64,000 bases of DNA from Plasmodiophora brassicae (GCA_039704465.1 JASFAU010000005.1:1178001-1242000); one strand, 5' to 3'; numbered from the stretch's first letter, positions 33,024-45,443 are shown. Notes: a model not told the origin generated them from the letters alone. Numbers and translations: made by a program.

Positions 33024-33135
33024 GGTCTCCCTTCGGGGATGTACCACCCAAAAAATTAGGAACATAACAGAGAAGATTAGCATGGCCCCTGCGCAAGGAT
33101 GACACGCATCAAACTGAGGAGGTCAACACTTTTTT
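33024..33135 (+). ncRNA. U6: U6 spliceosomal snRNA
   Basis: The highly conserved U6 core is present: CATAACAGAGAAGATTAGCA, then the catalytic-site region TGGCCCCTGCGCAAGGATGA, then CACGC. The ACAGAGA box that pairs with the 5' splice site and the AGC triad are intact. The 5' end has a short stem-loop built on CTCCCTTCGGGGAT. The gene ends in a run of seven T at 33130-33136, a polymerase III terminator. The exact 5' end is inferred from the stem-loop. U6 here serves a genome in which nearly every gene has short introns. Confidence 0.95.
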
Positions 33136-33136
33136 T
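33130..33136 (+). terminator. Polymerase III T-run terminator of U6
   Basis: Seven consecutive T follow the U6 3' end. Confidence 0.85.
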
Positions 33137-33458
33137 CGCTCCCTCTCCTCACAGGAGCGACCATGACAACGGTTGAGGCACTCGCCGGGCATGGCACAGT
33201 TGTAGCGTTTCGAAGTCGGCTGGATCGTGACTTGGAGTTGGCTACTCGAAACACGTCCGGCCATTGTGGAGGTCCGTAATCTGCAAACGATGGGTGTGCC
33301 GTGAACGAACTTAGCCGGACACGACGTTCTGTTGCTTCGTTAGCTGATTGCATTTTCGACAAGTCGCAAACGCCCAACGGAACGTCTACATGCTGTATAG
33401 GTATAGAAGGTTTATCAGGAATATTTCTGTCAGCAATTACCGTTTGGGAACTGGGGAG
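33137..33458. other. Spacer between U6 and the aspartic protease
   Basis: 322 bp in which I see no gene, RNA or repeat. Confidence 0.4.
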
Positions 33459-35029
33459 CTAGGCTCGTTGCCGTCTACATTGCCTCCAAACGTAGTTGAG
33501 GATGGCGACAAGCACTACAATGGCAACAAAGACCGCTATGCAGAAGAACTCGAGCGAGTTGAACCACGTCGGATACGGGAAGCTCGGCAGTGTTCGGCCG
33601 GGTCTTGGTGCGGCTAGCCCAACCCAGTGGTGCACTGCCAGAGCGCTCGGCTCACCTGACAGCGTCTTCGGCCGAGGCCCAGCCTGTCCAACAGTGCTTG
33701 GGTCCTCGAACGAATACACACCTGGGGCAATGGTAAGTCGTCAGGTGATGGTCTCCACGTTCGATGACTTCGTACTTAGATAATTCAGGAGGAAGGAATC
33801 TCCCAGGATCCATTGCCCGGATAACGGGACACTGCTAATGCCGACATTGCAGTAGAAGTACGTCTGCCTGTAGGCGTACTGCGATGGGCTCAGCTCGAGG
33901 CGCTGGTCGCCAATTCGGACGACGAAGTTTGGCATTGATCGCACCTTCCAACAGGGCAATACACCATCGCCATTCGCGCCCACCTGCAGACCATCATGTA
34001 CACCGGCTCACATTTACATTGGCCCCGCGCCTAGTTACCTTGTCGTAGATCGCACTCACGGCTTGAGGTGGTCCGCTGATGAACGACGTTCCCGTATCGA
34101 AACTGTTCCGAGACGATCTTCAGGAATATGGTGACCCCAGGTGATACAACAGACGTACATGGCGTCTACTGTGCCCATAGACATGTCGCCAAACGTGATC
34201 TGGGCGTTCTCGACGGTCCAGTACGGTGCCGCTAACGGCGACCGCACTGGCTTGCAGGGGAACCACTGGATAGGCCCTCCTTGGTGCTTATCGTCCCATC
34301 CGCCGATGACAAGCTGGCCTTTCGATCCTGTCGACAGGTAGAACGAGAAGGCGCGTGAGCCCCCATTACTGCTGCCAGCGACGGTCGCGTCTAGAACAGC
34401 GTGAAGTACTTTCGAACTCGGGCCAAGTCCCATTAGGCCGCTGAACTCGGAGTACAATGCGGACGCGCCCGACTCCCGCGTCACCAGTCCGACCGGGACA
34501 CGGTCAGACGTCGTCATCGAGCCGATCGTCACGTAGTCGTAGACGACTGTGCCGCTTGCCTGCGTTGAGTTGTTTGGGAAACCGTTTTGACCGTAGGAAG
34601 GTGACAACACCGTACCGAACTGCTGACGTACTTCTCGTCAAAAGGCTCCGGCGGGACGGGCTTCTCGACCGTTGTCGATCGTTCCACGTTCACAGGACCA
34701 TTGCAGGGCTTGGTCTGCCCAGAGTTCGAGGCGGTGCAGGTCGGCGAAGGCACCCAGGTCCGGAACGACCCTGGCAGCTCCAGGTGAGTGAACGTGGGCA
34801 TGTTACGAACCTGGTCGGTACCTGTATCGAATAAGACAGTGACTGTTTGCGGGGGTGTGCCAATGGCAAGCTCGCCGACGAATTGAGTGTCTGACGCCTT
34901 GTCGTAGAGCGCGGTCTGCGCTGAACTCGACGATAGACCCAGAATCTGCAACGATAGCGGGATTGTGAGCTGCGCGCAGCGCGCCGTTGCGGATACGGCG
35001 GCAACGACTAGGAGCCACAGCAGCAGCAT
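33459..35029 (-). CDS. Pepsin-family aspartic protease, secreted or membrane-anchored
   Basis: The start at 35029 gives a signal peptide (MLLLWLLVVAAVSATARC). The mature part has YVGELAIGTPP-like FVGELAIGTPPQTVTVLFDTG with the first catalytic Asp. The direct frame then carries an extra 17 codons. They are a 51-nt intron (34771-34821, GTACCG...GCCAG); its removal gives DTGSFRTWVPSP, the normal family sequence. Later exons have VTIGSMTTSDRVPVGLV, FSGLMGLGPSSKVLHAVLD, FSFYLSTGSKGQLVIGGWDD and the second catalytic Asp in FDTGTSFISGPPQAVSAIY (about 34060-34110). Then come ISSVPLSGQWILGDSFLLNY, and a C-terminal membrane segment (FFCIAVFVAIVVLVAILNYV) with a basic tail. Like plasma-membrane yapsins, or anchored in the endomembrane system. 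Confidence 0.88.
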
Positions 35030-35322
35030 ACTCGGACGCGTCGGCCGTTCCGAATCCGACCCACGCCTCCTTAACTTACTGCATTCGTTATTGACAAATG
35101 ATGACTCATTGCGTTCGGCCAGTTGTCAATGGGTGCTGCGCATTGACACATCGGGTCGATCGATGGAAAGGTCGCGATGGTCACGAAGTCACTATCGTCC
35201 ACCCAGGTACCATAGGCAAAAGCTGGTCTGGTTTTGATGGGAAAATACTTATTCGGTTCGCCGAAAATAAAGGCCGGTTCTATTGGCCGAGATCTGCGTC
35301 GTAACTCGTCAGCAGTCGCCCG

Positions 35323-37033
35323 ATGCTCGCCCACCGGGATTCCTTGTCAGGATTCGAGTTTGATGCCGAGAGCAACGTGGTTGACGCGGATGGCGCAACG
35401 GAGAGACGCCTGGACTGGACGCGTATCAACGTCGGCTTGACGCCGAGCGCGGTAGAACTGATCAAATCGGCGGGCACCAGTGCGAAGGACGTCTACAAAC
35501 AGGTTCGATGTCGATCCAGCGAATCGTACGTAGGACTGACCGTATCCACAGGATGGCCCTGCTCTGGTATCCGCGATCTCACAGTGCATCCAGAACAGCG
35601 CCGATGAAGACGTCGTCCAGTACGTCCTGACGATTGCCGACGAGATTCTTCAATGTAAGATCCTCACTCTTATCTCCCGCTAGACGTTAACTGTGCTCTA
35701 GCAAATCCTGAAGCGGCGAATCTGTTCATGAAGTTGGCCACGAAAGACTACAACCCGGTTGTGCTCTTGATAAGGTTAGCAGGAGCATTACTTGCATCAA
35801 CGACGGCCGACGCTATTGCAGAATGCTCTCTCGATCGAATTACAAGTCGTTCACAATGGGCGCCATATGTTCGGTGCTGTCTGTCATCATGAATGCTCTG
35901 CCGAAAAATGATACCCAGTACGACAAATGGATACTTCAGCTGGGAGCGTGGGTTAGCTCTAAAGCGACAGACGTTACCGATCGGTATTGTGCCGTTCGTA
36001 GTTTGGTCATCTCGGTTTGTTGCTGATCGTGCGGCTCAGGTATCATACTGTCGCTCTCTCGTCGTTGAAACTGTTCCTGAGGAGGCATAACACCCAGATT
36101 CTTTTCGCTGACAACGGCACCCTTGCATGGTGAGGAACATGTGTTCGGTTGCTCTTCAAACCCATTAGCGCTGATCTGCCCCGGTCGTCGTTAGCCTTGT
36201 CAACATCCTACGCATTGAGTCCACGCGCAACACACAACTGGTCTACCAAGCGGCATTCTGCCTATGGATGTTATCCTATAACACCGACGTTCTTCGTCTT
36301 TTCCTCCGCGACAACGTGGCTGTCAGCCTGGTTGAAGTCCTCCAATCTGTCTCTCGCGAAAAAGTCACGCGTGTCATCCTTGCAACTATCAGGGTCGGCT
36401 TTGATGTATCTCGCTGCGGGTCCTCAACTGAACGTCCAGCATGCAGAACCTGGTTGGCAAGCTTTCATTCAATGAGCTGTTTTTACAGCTCAATTTTCTT
36501 AGCGTCGTGGATTCCGTTACCCAGCGGTTATCATCAACAGACCCTGAACTGCTGGACGATATCCTCGTGATTAGGACAGCCCTGCTGAAAGACGTCAAAA
36601 TCTATACGTACGTCTGTGATGTTCGCGGGTAACAGGGCTTGACAGTTCAGGTTGCTGCAGGTCGATGGAAGTCCTGGAACAAGAGCTTGCTCGGGGAAAG
36701 CTTAAATGGACTCAAGTCCATACCGAACAGTTCTGGAAGGAGAACGCACTGAAGTGTGAGGCGAACCAGTTCGCAATCATCAAGCAACTTATTGAGCTGC
36801 TGGATTCGAGCGACTCGCGCACGGTTGCTATTGCGTGCTTCGATCTAGGAGAATTCGCTCGCCTGCATCCTGTTGGCAAGAAGATTGTCCGGACACTGGG
36901 AGGCCAAGAGCGGCTGATGAAGCAGATGTCACATGAAAGCAAGGATGTCCAGCAGCAAGCTCTTCTTTGCGTACAAAAGCTGATGGTGAACAACTGGAGC
37001 GGCATTCAGAAAGGTGGCACGCAGCCCGCCTGA
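35323..37033 (+). CDS. VMA13: V-type ATPase subunit H
   Basis: Regulatory V1 subunit that couples the V1 and V0 sectors of the vacuolar proton pump. The start at 35323 opens MLAHRDSLSGFEFDAESN. Exons read LDWTRINVGLTPSAVELIKS, NSADEDVVQYVLTIADEILQ, NPEAANLFMKLATKDYNPVV, YCAVRSL, IESTRNTQLVYQAAFCLWML, LVEVLQSVSREKVTRVILAT and LLKDVKIYTY. The last exon carries the diagnostic C-terminal domain: KLKWTQVHTEQFWKENALKC, IIKQLIELLDSSDSRTVAIA, CFDLGEFARLHPVGKKIV, VQQQALLCVQKLMVNNW. Many short introns are present and not all boundaries are certain; the exon around 36100-36200 is least clear. It converges on the TPR gene, 58 bp apart. Confidence 0.9.
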
Positions 37034-37091
37034 AGGCGACGTTGTTGACATTTCTGTCCAAGCAATAGTTTATAAAGATTCAGTGATAATC

Positions 37092-37758
37092 CTACGTCGA
37101 CTTTGCAGACTTGGCCGCTCGATCGAACATTCCCGCCATACGCTTCTTGGTCTCAGCCATCTGTGCGGCGTCACGCTGTCGGCACAGCTTCATCTTCTCG
37201 ACGATGGCCCGGTCGGATGGTTGAAGCTCGTGGGCACGTTTCCAGTCTTCCTCCGCAGCGCCCAGCTCTCCCAACATTTCATACGCGCATCCTCGACGGA
37301 ACAGTGCTTTAACGTTCGAGGCGTCGCGGTCTAGAACCTGATCACACCCAGCGTTAGGGGGGATGAGCGGACACGACGCGCCAACGTTACAGCGGTTGCG
37401 AATTTCTTGGCTTTATCCGGTTCGTTCAACTTCAGGTAGCAGAAGGACAGGTTCAGATTGGCGCTGCGTATCAAGCCATCGATCTCCCGCTGCATATTGT
37501 CGTCGGGCGCCGCTGGGGCCGGTTGATCCGGCAGCATCGCGGCAGCCGTCTTCGTGTAATCAAACCCGCGAATATAGAGGAACATCTATGGACATCAGTT
37601 CACTGGTCAACAAACGACTTCCTATCATACGCCTGCATGACCTTGGAGTACTTCGCAGCAGCTTTCTGCAGGTCACCCGATCGGAGCAGATCGTTGCCCT
37701 CATCCTTCAAGCGTCGCGCGATGTCGACTTGCTCGGCGATGCGCTCCTGGTTCGTCAT
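37092..37758 (-). CDS. TPR-repeat protein (co-chaperone type)
   Basis: The start at 37758 opens MTNQERIAEQVDIARRLKDEGNDLLRS. After an intron near 37590-37640 it reads MFLYIRGFDYTKTAAAMLPD, a short disordered loop, SANLNLSFCYLKLNEPDKAK, then (after another intron) LDRDASNVKALFRRGCAYEMLGE and LGAAEEDWKRAHELQPSD, ending FDRAAKSAKST. This is a three-TPR clamp like that at the C-terminus of FKBP immunophilins and related HSP90/HSP70 co-chaperones, but without an isomerase domain. Arg in ALFRRGCAY matches a carboxylate-clamp residue. The N-terminus could extend further upstream. Confidence 0.75.
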
Positions 37759-38251
37759 GGCGATCCCCTGCGGACCACAGGCGCCACTTGCGGCGCCGCA
37801 CTCGACGAGCTGTGTCCGCCGGCACTACGTCACCGCTCTAGAGCAAACTGCGGGCGACTACCGAGTACCGAACCATTATCTATCGGGGCTTGGCGAACAT
37901 TCTCTCCCCTGCGTTCCGAGGGAAATATGATGATGCCTAAGCCTCGCTTATACAACGAACTAGCAGAATAGCGCAACGTAGCTGACAGGTGCCAAACAAG
38001 AGTGAATGCCCGAGCCAGTGCCGGAACGATTCCCCGGTACGCGGCGCAATGCGATATTGTTGGAATGGCAAACGTTCTTTGAGGCGTACGAACGAGGGGG
38101 CTGGTCGAGGGCCCCAAGCACGGGACGTTCCGTTCAGCGCAATCCGTCCGTGCGGAGTCCGTAGCGGCATCCCCCGCTCGGACCGGTTGATCATCATAAT
38201 TGGGCACCGAGGCGGAGTGCCCTCGGCGCGTCTCCAGACATCTAAGCGGCA
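37759..38251. other. Divergent spacer between TPR and NOMO genes
   Basis: 493 bp holding the promoters of two divergent genes. No further gene or repeat recognised. Confidence 0.4.
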
Positions 38252-41200
38252 ATGCGGAGCGCCGGCGTGGTGCTTGTCGTCGTCGCTGCGTTATTGTCAA
38301 CGGCTACTGACGCGGTTGTAACATGCGGCGGTGTACTTCGTGTGTCCCCATCCGCGCTTTCGTACGGTGTTATCGGGTTTGACGTCGCCATCCGCTCATT
38401 CCCGTTTGCATCAGATCGGCGCCGAATCCCTTTGATTTTTCGATCATGAAAATCGTGTTATCGACGTCGAACGGCCTTCGCAAGGAGAGCGTCAAATGCG
38501 CTCCAAACGGGTTCTACATTGTACCCGTGTACGAGCCCGGGTCGTTCCAGATTTCTGTTAAGGGGCCACCTGGCTGGCTCTTCGAACCCGAATCTCATGC
38601 GTTCACAGTCACTGATCAGGTTCCCGGGAATGATCGAATGCCCAACTCCTCGAGTCTAACGTCTGTCCTTGATGCAGATGCAAGGTTGCGAGTCTGATCT
38701 TGACTTTTCGTTGTCCGGATTTCCACTGCGCGGCAAGATTGTCAGCTCGCGGCAGGCGTCGTGTTCAGCTGATTTAGACGTCGCCGAGCCTGTCCAGGTG
38801 ACGGTTGTCCCGGTAACGCACCCAGATGCGTCCCCCGTTGTCGTCGAGGTTGCTGTTGGCAGCGAATTTGTGACCCCAGGATTGCATCCCGGTCGCTACA
38901 TTGTCAGCGCATCTCACCCTCGGTTAACGCTATCCCCGACATCCGTTGAGGCAACTATCGAATGGGGTGATGCGCGCCTGGAGCAACCGTTCGTGCTGAA
39001 TGGCGTATCTGTGTCCGGCTCTGTCTCTTCCGATTTTGGGATCAAAGGAGGCGTGTTCATCGTCAGCGATGATGCCGACGCTGTTATGGATTGCTCACCT
39101 GCCCCAGACAACGTTGCGGGTCGTCCCGAACGCCCATCTTGCTACACTGCCTTGTCAGACTCTGGCGGGTTCTCCTTCGAGAACGTAGCCTGTGGCCGGT
39201 ACACTGTTAAGCCTCACCTTGAATCCCATTCGGGTATCGCGTACGCGCTCAACAAGGACAGTGTCCACATTACCGTCGGACACACTGATGTGAAAATCGG
39301 TAGATCGCCTTTTATTCGTTGCCTTCGACAATGTCCTGACCTTGTTGTAGATGCGTCCACCTTCGTCGTTAATGGAGTTTCCGTTTTCGGTCATGTCACT
39401 CATCCGGCAACGGGTGCAGGCGTCCCTGATGTGCATATCTTCGTTGATGGCAAGGAAGCTGCTGTATCCGACAGCAACGGATGGTACACCTGGACGACAA
39501 CATCGTTGACGTCCACGCCTGTCCATCTGCAGGCGTTCAAACAGTACCTGCATCTGTCTCAGCCAGCGGCTTACGTTGCGGGGCAATCGGATCCGCCGAA
39601 CTTTGTCGTCGAGGAGTACTCGGTCTGTGGAACGCTCGACTGCCAGAATCGCGCTGAGAAACCGCTCGCTGTTGAACTTCTGTCGGGCGGCTCCGTTATT
39701 GAGACTGCGCAGGTGGACAACGATGGGAAGTACTGTTTCAAAGCAAAGGTTCGTCCCCGTCGACCTTCAACTATTCGTGATTCTGACGGTGAGTTTCCTA
39801 GCCTGGTGAATATGCGGTACGGCCGTCGAGCCAAGTTGTGCTTGTTCCCGCGGTTCGCACAGCGGTTGTCAAGGACGCACCTGTTCTTGATGTTCACTTT
39901 TCGCAAGTCACCGTTCAGGTTTCCGGATCGGTGACCTGTGTCGGTGGAGCTGGATGCAACGGTGTTCGGGTTGAGCTGTCCTCCGAAAGCCAGGCCCGAC
40001 CCATGAAGGTCTCAGTCGATGTCTCTACGGACGGGTCGTTCACGTTTACTGACGTTCCGCCGGGAACGTACACGGTTGAAGCCTCCAAGCCTGGATGCTG
40101 TTTCGCTGCGAAGGCGATTCGGGTTGAGACGGAAAACGTCAGTGACGTCGTCATGCGTCAGACTGGTGTCCTGTACACGACCGATTCGTCGCATTCCACC
40201 TCTGCGGTTGTTAACGGCTTGCCGTCTCCGGAATCTGGTCGGTGGCCCTTTTATCGTTAACGGGGCGTCGTGACTTATTTCACATTAGTGGTCATCCCTC
40301 GCGGATCGGGGTCCTTTTGCGTTCCACCATCGGACCGTGAGCTTTCTCTTGTGCCTACCTCGTGTTTCAAGTTTACTGGCCAGCCCTTCCATCTTACGGC
40401 ATCGCAGCCTATTGTGCTTAGGCTCTCCCATCACAAGGTCGATTCTGAACGTTCCAACTAAGTGGATTTGAAATTGACCGAGTGGCAGGTCGTGGGAGAG
40501 ATTTCGACGTTGTCTAAGATTATTGCTGCGAATGTTCAGTCGTTGCCTGTGCACGTTTCGTGTGACAACTCGGAAGAGATCGTGCAGGCCGCCCAGTCCG
40601 ATTCTGGGTGGCGCTACGAGTTCTGGGCCCATCCTGGGGCGCGATGCTCCATTACGGTTGACGCGCCCAACACGGATCTGGTTTTCGATCCTCCCAAGCT
40701 GGACATCACGGTGCCGTCGAGCGACGACTGTATCCCCCCAGTTAAGACCATTACTGGCCGACCGGGAGCTTTTCGAACTGGTGCTGTGTCTCCTCCTGTT
40801 CCCGGTAGAATTTGCACGCAGACTATTTCGCTGTCCCTGAGTACTGACGACCTTGTTGCAGGCGCGGTCGCACACGCGTATGCTGCCTCTGCAACAGCCG
40901 ACGAGCGCGTGGCAACGATGTCAGTTCCCGTGTCGGAAGAAAACGGGCAGTACCGTATCGGTCCATTGTCCGACAGCGCAGACTACGCGATCGAAATCGA
41001 ACGTACTGGATACAAGGTCAGGGTAGAAAGTGCCAATCGACTCAAACGAATCTCTAACAGTCGGCGGTTATTTTAGTTTGAGCCTATCGGTAACGGCAAC
41101 TTCCGCTCTGTGAAGTTGGGTTCCCTGGAGGTTGTGCTTCTTGATGGTTTGACAGGGTGAGCACCTGCAACTGTGACTTTGCACGACGTAGCGCATTAAC

Positions 41201-42226
41201 GTGCCAACAGGGTCCGCCTTGAAAGCGTCATAGTTTCCGCGAGCAGCAAGGAAGCCGGCTATCGCGGAAACTCGCTGACCGACAGCAAGGGCACTGTTCT
41301 CTTTAGCGATCTGTCCCCCGGTAGCTACTTTATCCATCCTCACCTTAAGGAGTTCGAGTTCACTCCCGCGTCCGATATGGTCGATGTTGCCGAAGGCGCT
41401 TCTGTCCGTCGCGAGTTCTCTGGCCGGCGCAACGCGTTCAGCGTTTTCGGCACAATCCGCTCCGCTACCGGGTCACCCATTCCGAACGTCGTTGTCCAGG
41501 CCATCCCCAGCAACCACGACGACAGAGAGGAGACCGTGTCCGGTGCCGATGGTCGATACCGAATTCGTGGCCTTCAGCCTGGGACGACGTACCGCGTCCA
41601 GGTCGGCGCCCTTGGCGATTCTATTGAGCGTGCTGTCCCTGCCGACGGGCGTTCGCTGGCGATGACCGCGTCGGATGTCCAGGATGTTGACTTCATTGCA
41701 TTCCGCAAGCCCACTGAGTTCGACGTTCTGGGCACGCTTCCCAGCGATGTCGGTGGCACTGTCACGCTGACCGCCGTGGGCACCGGTCGCGTTCAGCAGA
41801 GCGTCACCGTCAGCCCGGGCAAGAAGTTCTTCGAGTTCGTCCGCGTTCCTGCCGGCATCTATGTCGTGTCCTTTGACGATGCCGAACCATTGACCATCGA
41901 TGTCGAATCGCACATCGTCATCGCCTTGACCGGACAGTCCTCGAAGGTGTGTCGGGTCCTTTGTTGTCTTTATCGGCGTTCGTTGTGTCTGAAATGTTCA
42001 CGGCCAGGTCCATGCGGGCCCAGGTGCTCAGACGACGTCCGTCATCACGATCATCATCGGGTTCCTCGCCATCTTCGCCACCATCAACCACGAGCAGGTC
42101 CTGACGGCCATCAAGTCCATCAGGGAGCGTCGCGGGTCAAAGCCGTCCTCGGAGCCGGGCTCCGGCTGGCTCGACGAGCGCCGTGGGTCGGCCTCTGCCG
42201 GATCCATCAAGAAGTCCAAGAAGTGA
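38252..42226 (+). CDS. NOMO: NOMO (nodal modulator) homologue
   Basis: ER membrane glycoprotein; in animals NOMO works with nicalin and TMEM147 in the BOS complex of the multipass translocon. The start at 38252 gives a signal peptide (MRSAGVVLVVVAALLS) followed by CGGVLRVSPSAL, matching the family's first lines. The body is a string of transthyretin/carboxypeptidase-regulatory-like beta sandwiches: CAPNGFYIVPVYEPGSFQIS, GPPGWLFEPE, FSLSGFPLRGKIVS, FVLNGVSVSGSV, FSFENVACGRYTVKPH, VNGVSVFGHVTHPATGAGVP, FTDVPPGTYTVEA, FSVFGTIRSATGSPIPNVVV and YRIRGLQPGTTYRVQV. Near the end lies one membrane segment (TSVIITIIIGFLAIFATIN) and a basic tail ending KKSKK. Multi-exon; several boundaries (near 39790, 40260, 41080-41200, 41945) are approximate. 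Confidence 0.9.
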
Positions 42227-42403
42227 CCGGAGCATGCATGCTCCATCATCTGTAAACCGCGCACACATCCCGCGTGACCCAACGATGTGTCACATAGCTT
42301 CGTGTGTGGCCGTATTGATATATGGATTCGCGCCCTAATGTCCTCCGGATTGCGATGTTGCGTGACCGCTTGTGGCGCCGTTTAATCGCGGGTGGGGGGT
42401 GGG

Positions 42404-43848
42404 ATGACGACGGCAGCGGGGCGATTGCCCTTAGATGGCGTCCGCGTCGTTGATGTTAGCAGGATGCTGCCGGGCCCGCTGGCCTCCCAGATTCTATGCG
42501 ATTTCGTAACCCGGCGCCAGCGGACCGGGAATGACGGTAGACCAGCCTGACGTCCCGTTCGTACAGGGGGCAACTGTTATCCGCGTGGAACACCCAACGG
42601 CATCGGACTCGTTGCGAACGTTCCCGATGGCGCCTGCGCCCGACCACCAAGTATGATATTATGCTTTCTGACGCCGGTGCCAATCCCGCTTAAACTGTCT
42701 GGGTGAATAGCCGTTAGCGTTCCATGCGATCAATCGCGGGAAGCAGAGTGTCGTGCTGGACCTCAAGACGTCAGACGGGAAATCCACCTTCCTCAGACTG
42801 CTCCAGACGGCCGATGTGCTTCTGGAGAGTTTCCGTCCAGGAACGCTGAAGAACCTGGGCCTGGATCCGGCAGAATTGCACGCTCGATTCCCGCGCCTAA
42901 TCATTTGCAGCATATCTGGGTTCGGCCAGACACATCGCGATCGTAATTACGATTACCGTGCCTTGTCAACGCCGCACTCATTCTTCTAGGGCTACGTGCC
43001 GGACACGACCTGACATACCTTGCGAGGGTCGGCGCCCTGTCCCTAACAAAAGGTTCCCGCGGGTGCCTATGGAGTATCAGCAGCATTGTGTGCTGAGTTC
43101 GCGTGCAACCAGAGCCTCGGGTGCCGCCCGTTCAGTTCACCGATATCGCTGGCGGATCATGGCCCGCGGTTTGTCAGATCCTTGCCGCCCTTTACGCCAG
43201 GGACAGGACCGGGGCGGGATCAATTATCGACGTTTCAATGGCACATGCGTGGGTACATTTCCTGCTCTACGTGTATTCGTATACTCATAGTAATTCGTAG
43301 GTCGCGCGCTTTGTTGGCGTTGGCGCTGAGCGACGAATCCGGCGCGTCGTATAACGGCAGATTCTTCCTCTGCGGGTCACTGCCCAACTACCAGATCTAC
43401 GAGACAGCTGATGGAGGCCATGTCGCCGTTGGTGCTCTCGAACCTGAGTACTTCCGCAAACTCCTTGCTGAACTCGGCCTTCCACTAGACCTGGCAAATC
43501 TGTACAACGTCGAATGTCCTGTCGGCGCCCGCAATGCACTCTGACCCGGCTATCTGTGCCAGGAACGCTGCCAGCGCGGCTCGTGAGGCGCTGAGAGAAA
43601 CATTCCTGAGCAGGACAACGAAAGAATGGGATGCGTTCTTTGAACCACGAGACGTCATGTGCGAAATCGTTCGAGCGCCTGATGACCCGGTAGCCCGCTC
43701 CTTTGACGTCAACCGCGTCGGCGTCGAGATCGCCGGCCAGACGATCCACCTTCCGTCGCCCGTTGCTGTTCCCGATGGCGCCGCACCTCGCTCCACTCCA
43801 GGACCCGTCCTCGGCGAACATACCGAACAGATCCTTTCCAGTCTCTGA
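42404..43848 (+). CDS. AMACR: Alpha-methylacyl-CoA racemase (CoA-transferase family III)
   Basis: Interconverts R and S 2-methylacyl-CoA esters so that branched fatty acids can enter beta-oxidation. The start at 42404 opens MTTAAGRLPLDGVRVVDVSR, then MLPGPLASQILCDF. Exons continue ATVIRVEHPTASDSL, NRGKQSVVLDLKTSDGKST, LLQTADVLLESFRPGTLKNL, PRLIICSISGFGQT, RAGHDLTYLARVGALSL, and PVQFTDIAGGSWPAVCQILA with the catalytic Asp of the family. Then come IDVSMAHAWVHFLLYV, YETADGGHVAVGALEPEYFR, TKEWDAFFEP and a C-terminus ending EHTEQILSSL. At least six introns. It ends 42 bp from the stop of the first membrane-protein paralogue. Confidence 0.88.
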
Positions 43849-43890
43849 CTTTGTCACATTACGCGAGGTATCAAGTAGAATACATGCTGC

Positions 43891-45443
43891 TTAAGTGTTT
43901 ATTGCTGGCGCTGGGGTACTTGGGGACCCGGACGTCGCGGAAGGCTTCCTCGGCTTTGGTACAATGGCGACCACTCCGGATTTGGACGATGGCCGGCTGG
44001 ATCGCGGCCTGAACATGGCCACCCGGAAGGCGCTGTCCAGTGCACGTCCGCTGTAGGACAACGAGAAATAGGTCGTCCAGCCCCATGGCGTGTACATGAA
44101 TGAGGACACGGCCATCAGCAGAGTGCCAGTGCAGATCATGAGCATCGACAGGGCCATGCCCAGGGCGCATCGGCTCAGTCGCCGCAGGATCGTGTCCATA
44201 CGTGTCACGTGGCCGGCCGCTTTGCTCGTCTGCTCCTCAACTTTACGAACTGTCCAGTAGAAATGCAGTACGCCAAACAGAACGTGCACGCCGACCGTCA
44301 GCTGCAGCAGAAATATGACGACGGTTACAACCGTCGCAACGATCGGCTCGCTGTGGTACATTGCAAGCAGGACACCGAATGCAGTGTCGATTACAATTGG
44401 GACCGTCGTAAGCAGGACAAAGACAACGGGGTAATCGCCACGAAGAATGCGAGTCAGCAGGGCGTTCGAGACGACGAAGGGCGATACGTGTCGCATCCAG
44501 GTCGATGCCGACAGCATGGACGACGCGAAACTCCACCCGCCGAGCAGGGTTGCGAAGTATTCGACAACGGGGAACGGCAGGTTCGGCGTGCTGTAGTACC
44601 CGCCGATGGCCAGTACGACGCCTGACAGTGTGGCAGTGACCATCTCGATGGACAGGACAGCGTGCGATAGGTCGAATGACTGCCCGATGAATTTCACCAG
44701 CCTTAGAAACGAACGCCTGCCTTCTGCGACAGAGTTCCTGTAATCGGCGTTAAGAATGCGCATATGGCATGCAAAGTACACTGCAGCCTGCGCCCCCGAT
44801 ACAATCAGGAGGGCACTGGGCAGGATCCGGATGAACAACTGGTACTGCCACGACCCGAGTACGGCCTGCCAGACATTATCGTCGGGGGAGACGGTGGCGT
44901 TCTGCCCAGGACCATCCCTGATGAGCGCTGTGTACATGTCGCTGCTGGGTCCGATGCGCAGGTACATCATTGGAAGGTGACGAGTCCTACAGCCCTGACA
45001 CCCATCACTGCTGTACATGACGCGGGATGGCGTCTCGTCTAAGGTTGGGTCTGTGGACCGGACCCGCCTCAGATATCGTCGGGGACGGTCAAGTACTGTG
45101 TGCACTTACATATGAGAGCGGCGGCGTCAGTGGCGTATAGCGACAGGTATCGAGTTTCGTGGGAGCAGCCGCCCAGCGTGGCTTCAGTCGTAGCGAGAAT
45201 GATGGCGCCCGGGGCGCGCAGTGAGGTTGGTTTACACAGGTCGTCTGTGTACAGGACAACAGGGCCGCTGCACGTTGTATTGGGGTCGCCCGGTTGCGGC
45301 CCGATGAACGCGGTGACGGTCGTCATGTACAAGTCCAACCCGGCAAGCGGACTGCCGAGTGCCGCCGATGGGATTCTCATCGAACCGTCAACGACTGCAG
45401 TACACGCCACAAGGAAGAGCGCCGCCATAGAAATTGGCATCAT
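43891..45443 (-). CDS. Tandem polytopic membrane protein, copy A
   Basis: Unknown family. Two exons. Exon 1 starts about 45443 (MMPISMAALFLVACTAVVDG, a signal peptide) and encodes a Cys-containing ectodomain (GPQPGDPNTTCSGPVVLYTD, DDLCKP, GGCSHETRYLSLYATDAA). A 59-nt intron (GTAAGTGC...CCACAG) joins ICxY to PTLDETPSRVMYSSDGCQGC. About seven hydrophobic segments follow: ILPSALLIVSGAQAAVYFA, AVLSIEMVTATLSGVVLAIG, FATLLGGWSFASSMLSAS, YPVVFVLLTTVPIVIDTAFG, TVVTVVIFLLQLTVGVHVLF, LGMALSMLMICTGTLLMAVS and a C-terminal one. The tail is Ser/Pro/Lys-rich and ends STPAPAINT. Signal peptide, ectodomain, then about seven segments is receptor-like, but no GPCR motif is recognised. The body is nearly identical to copy C; the tail matches copy B. 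Confidence 0.75.
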
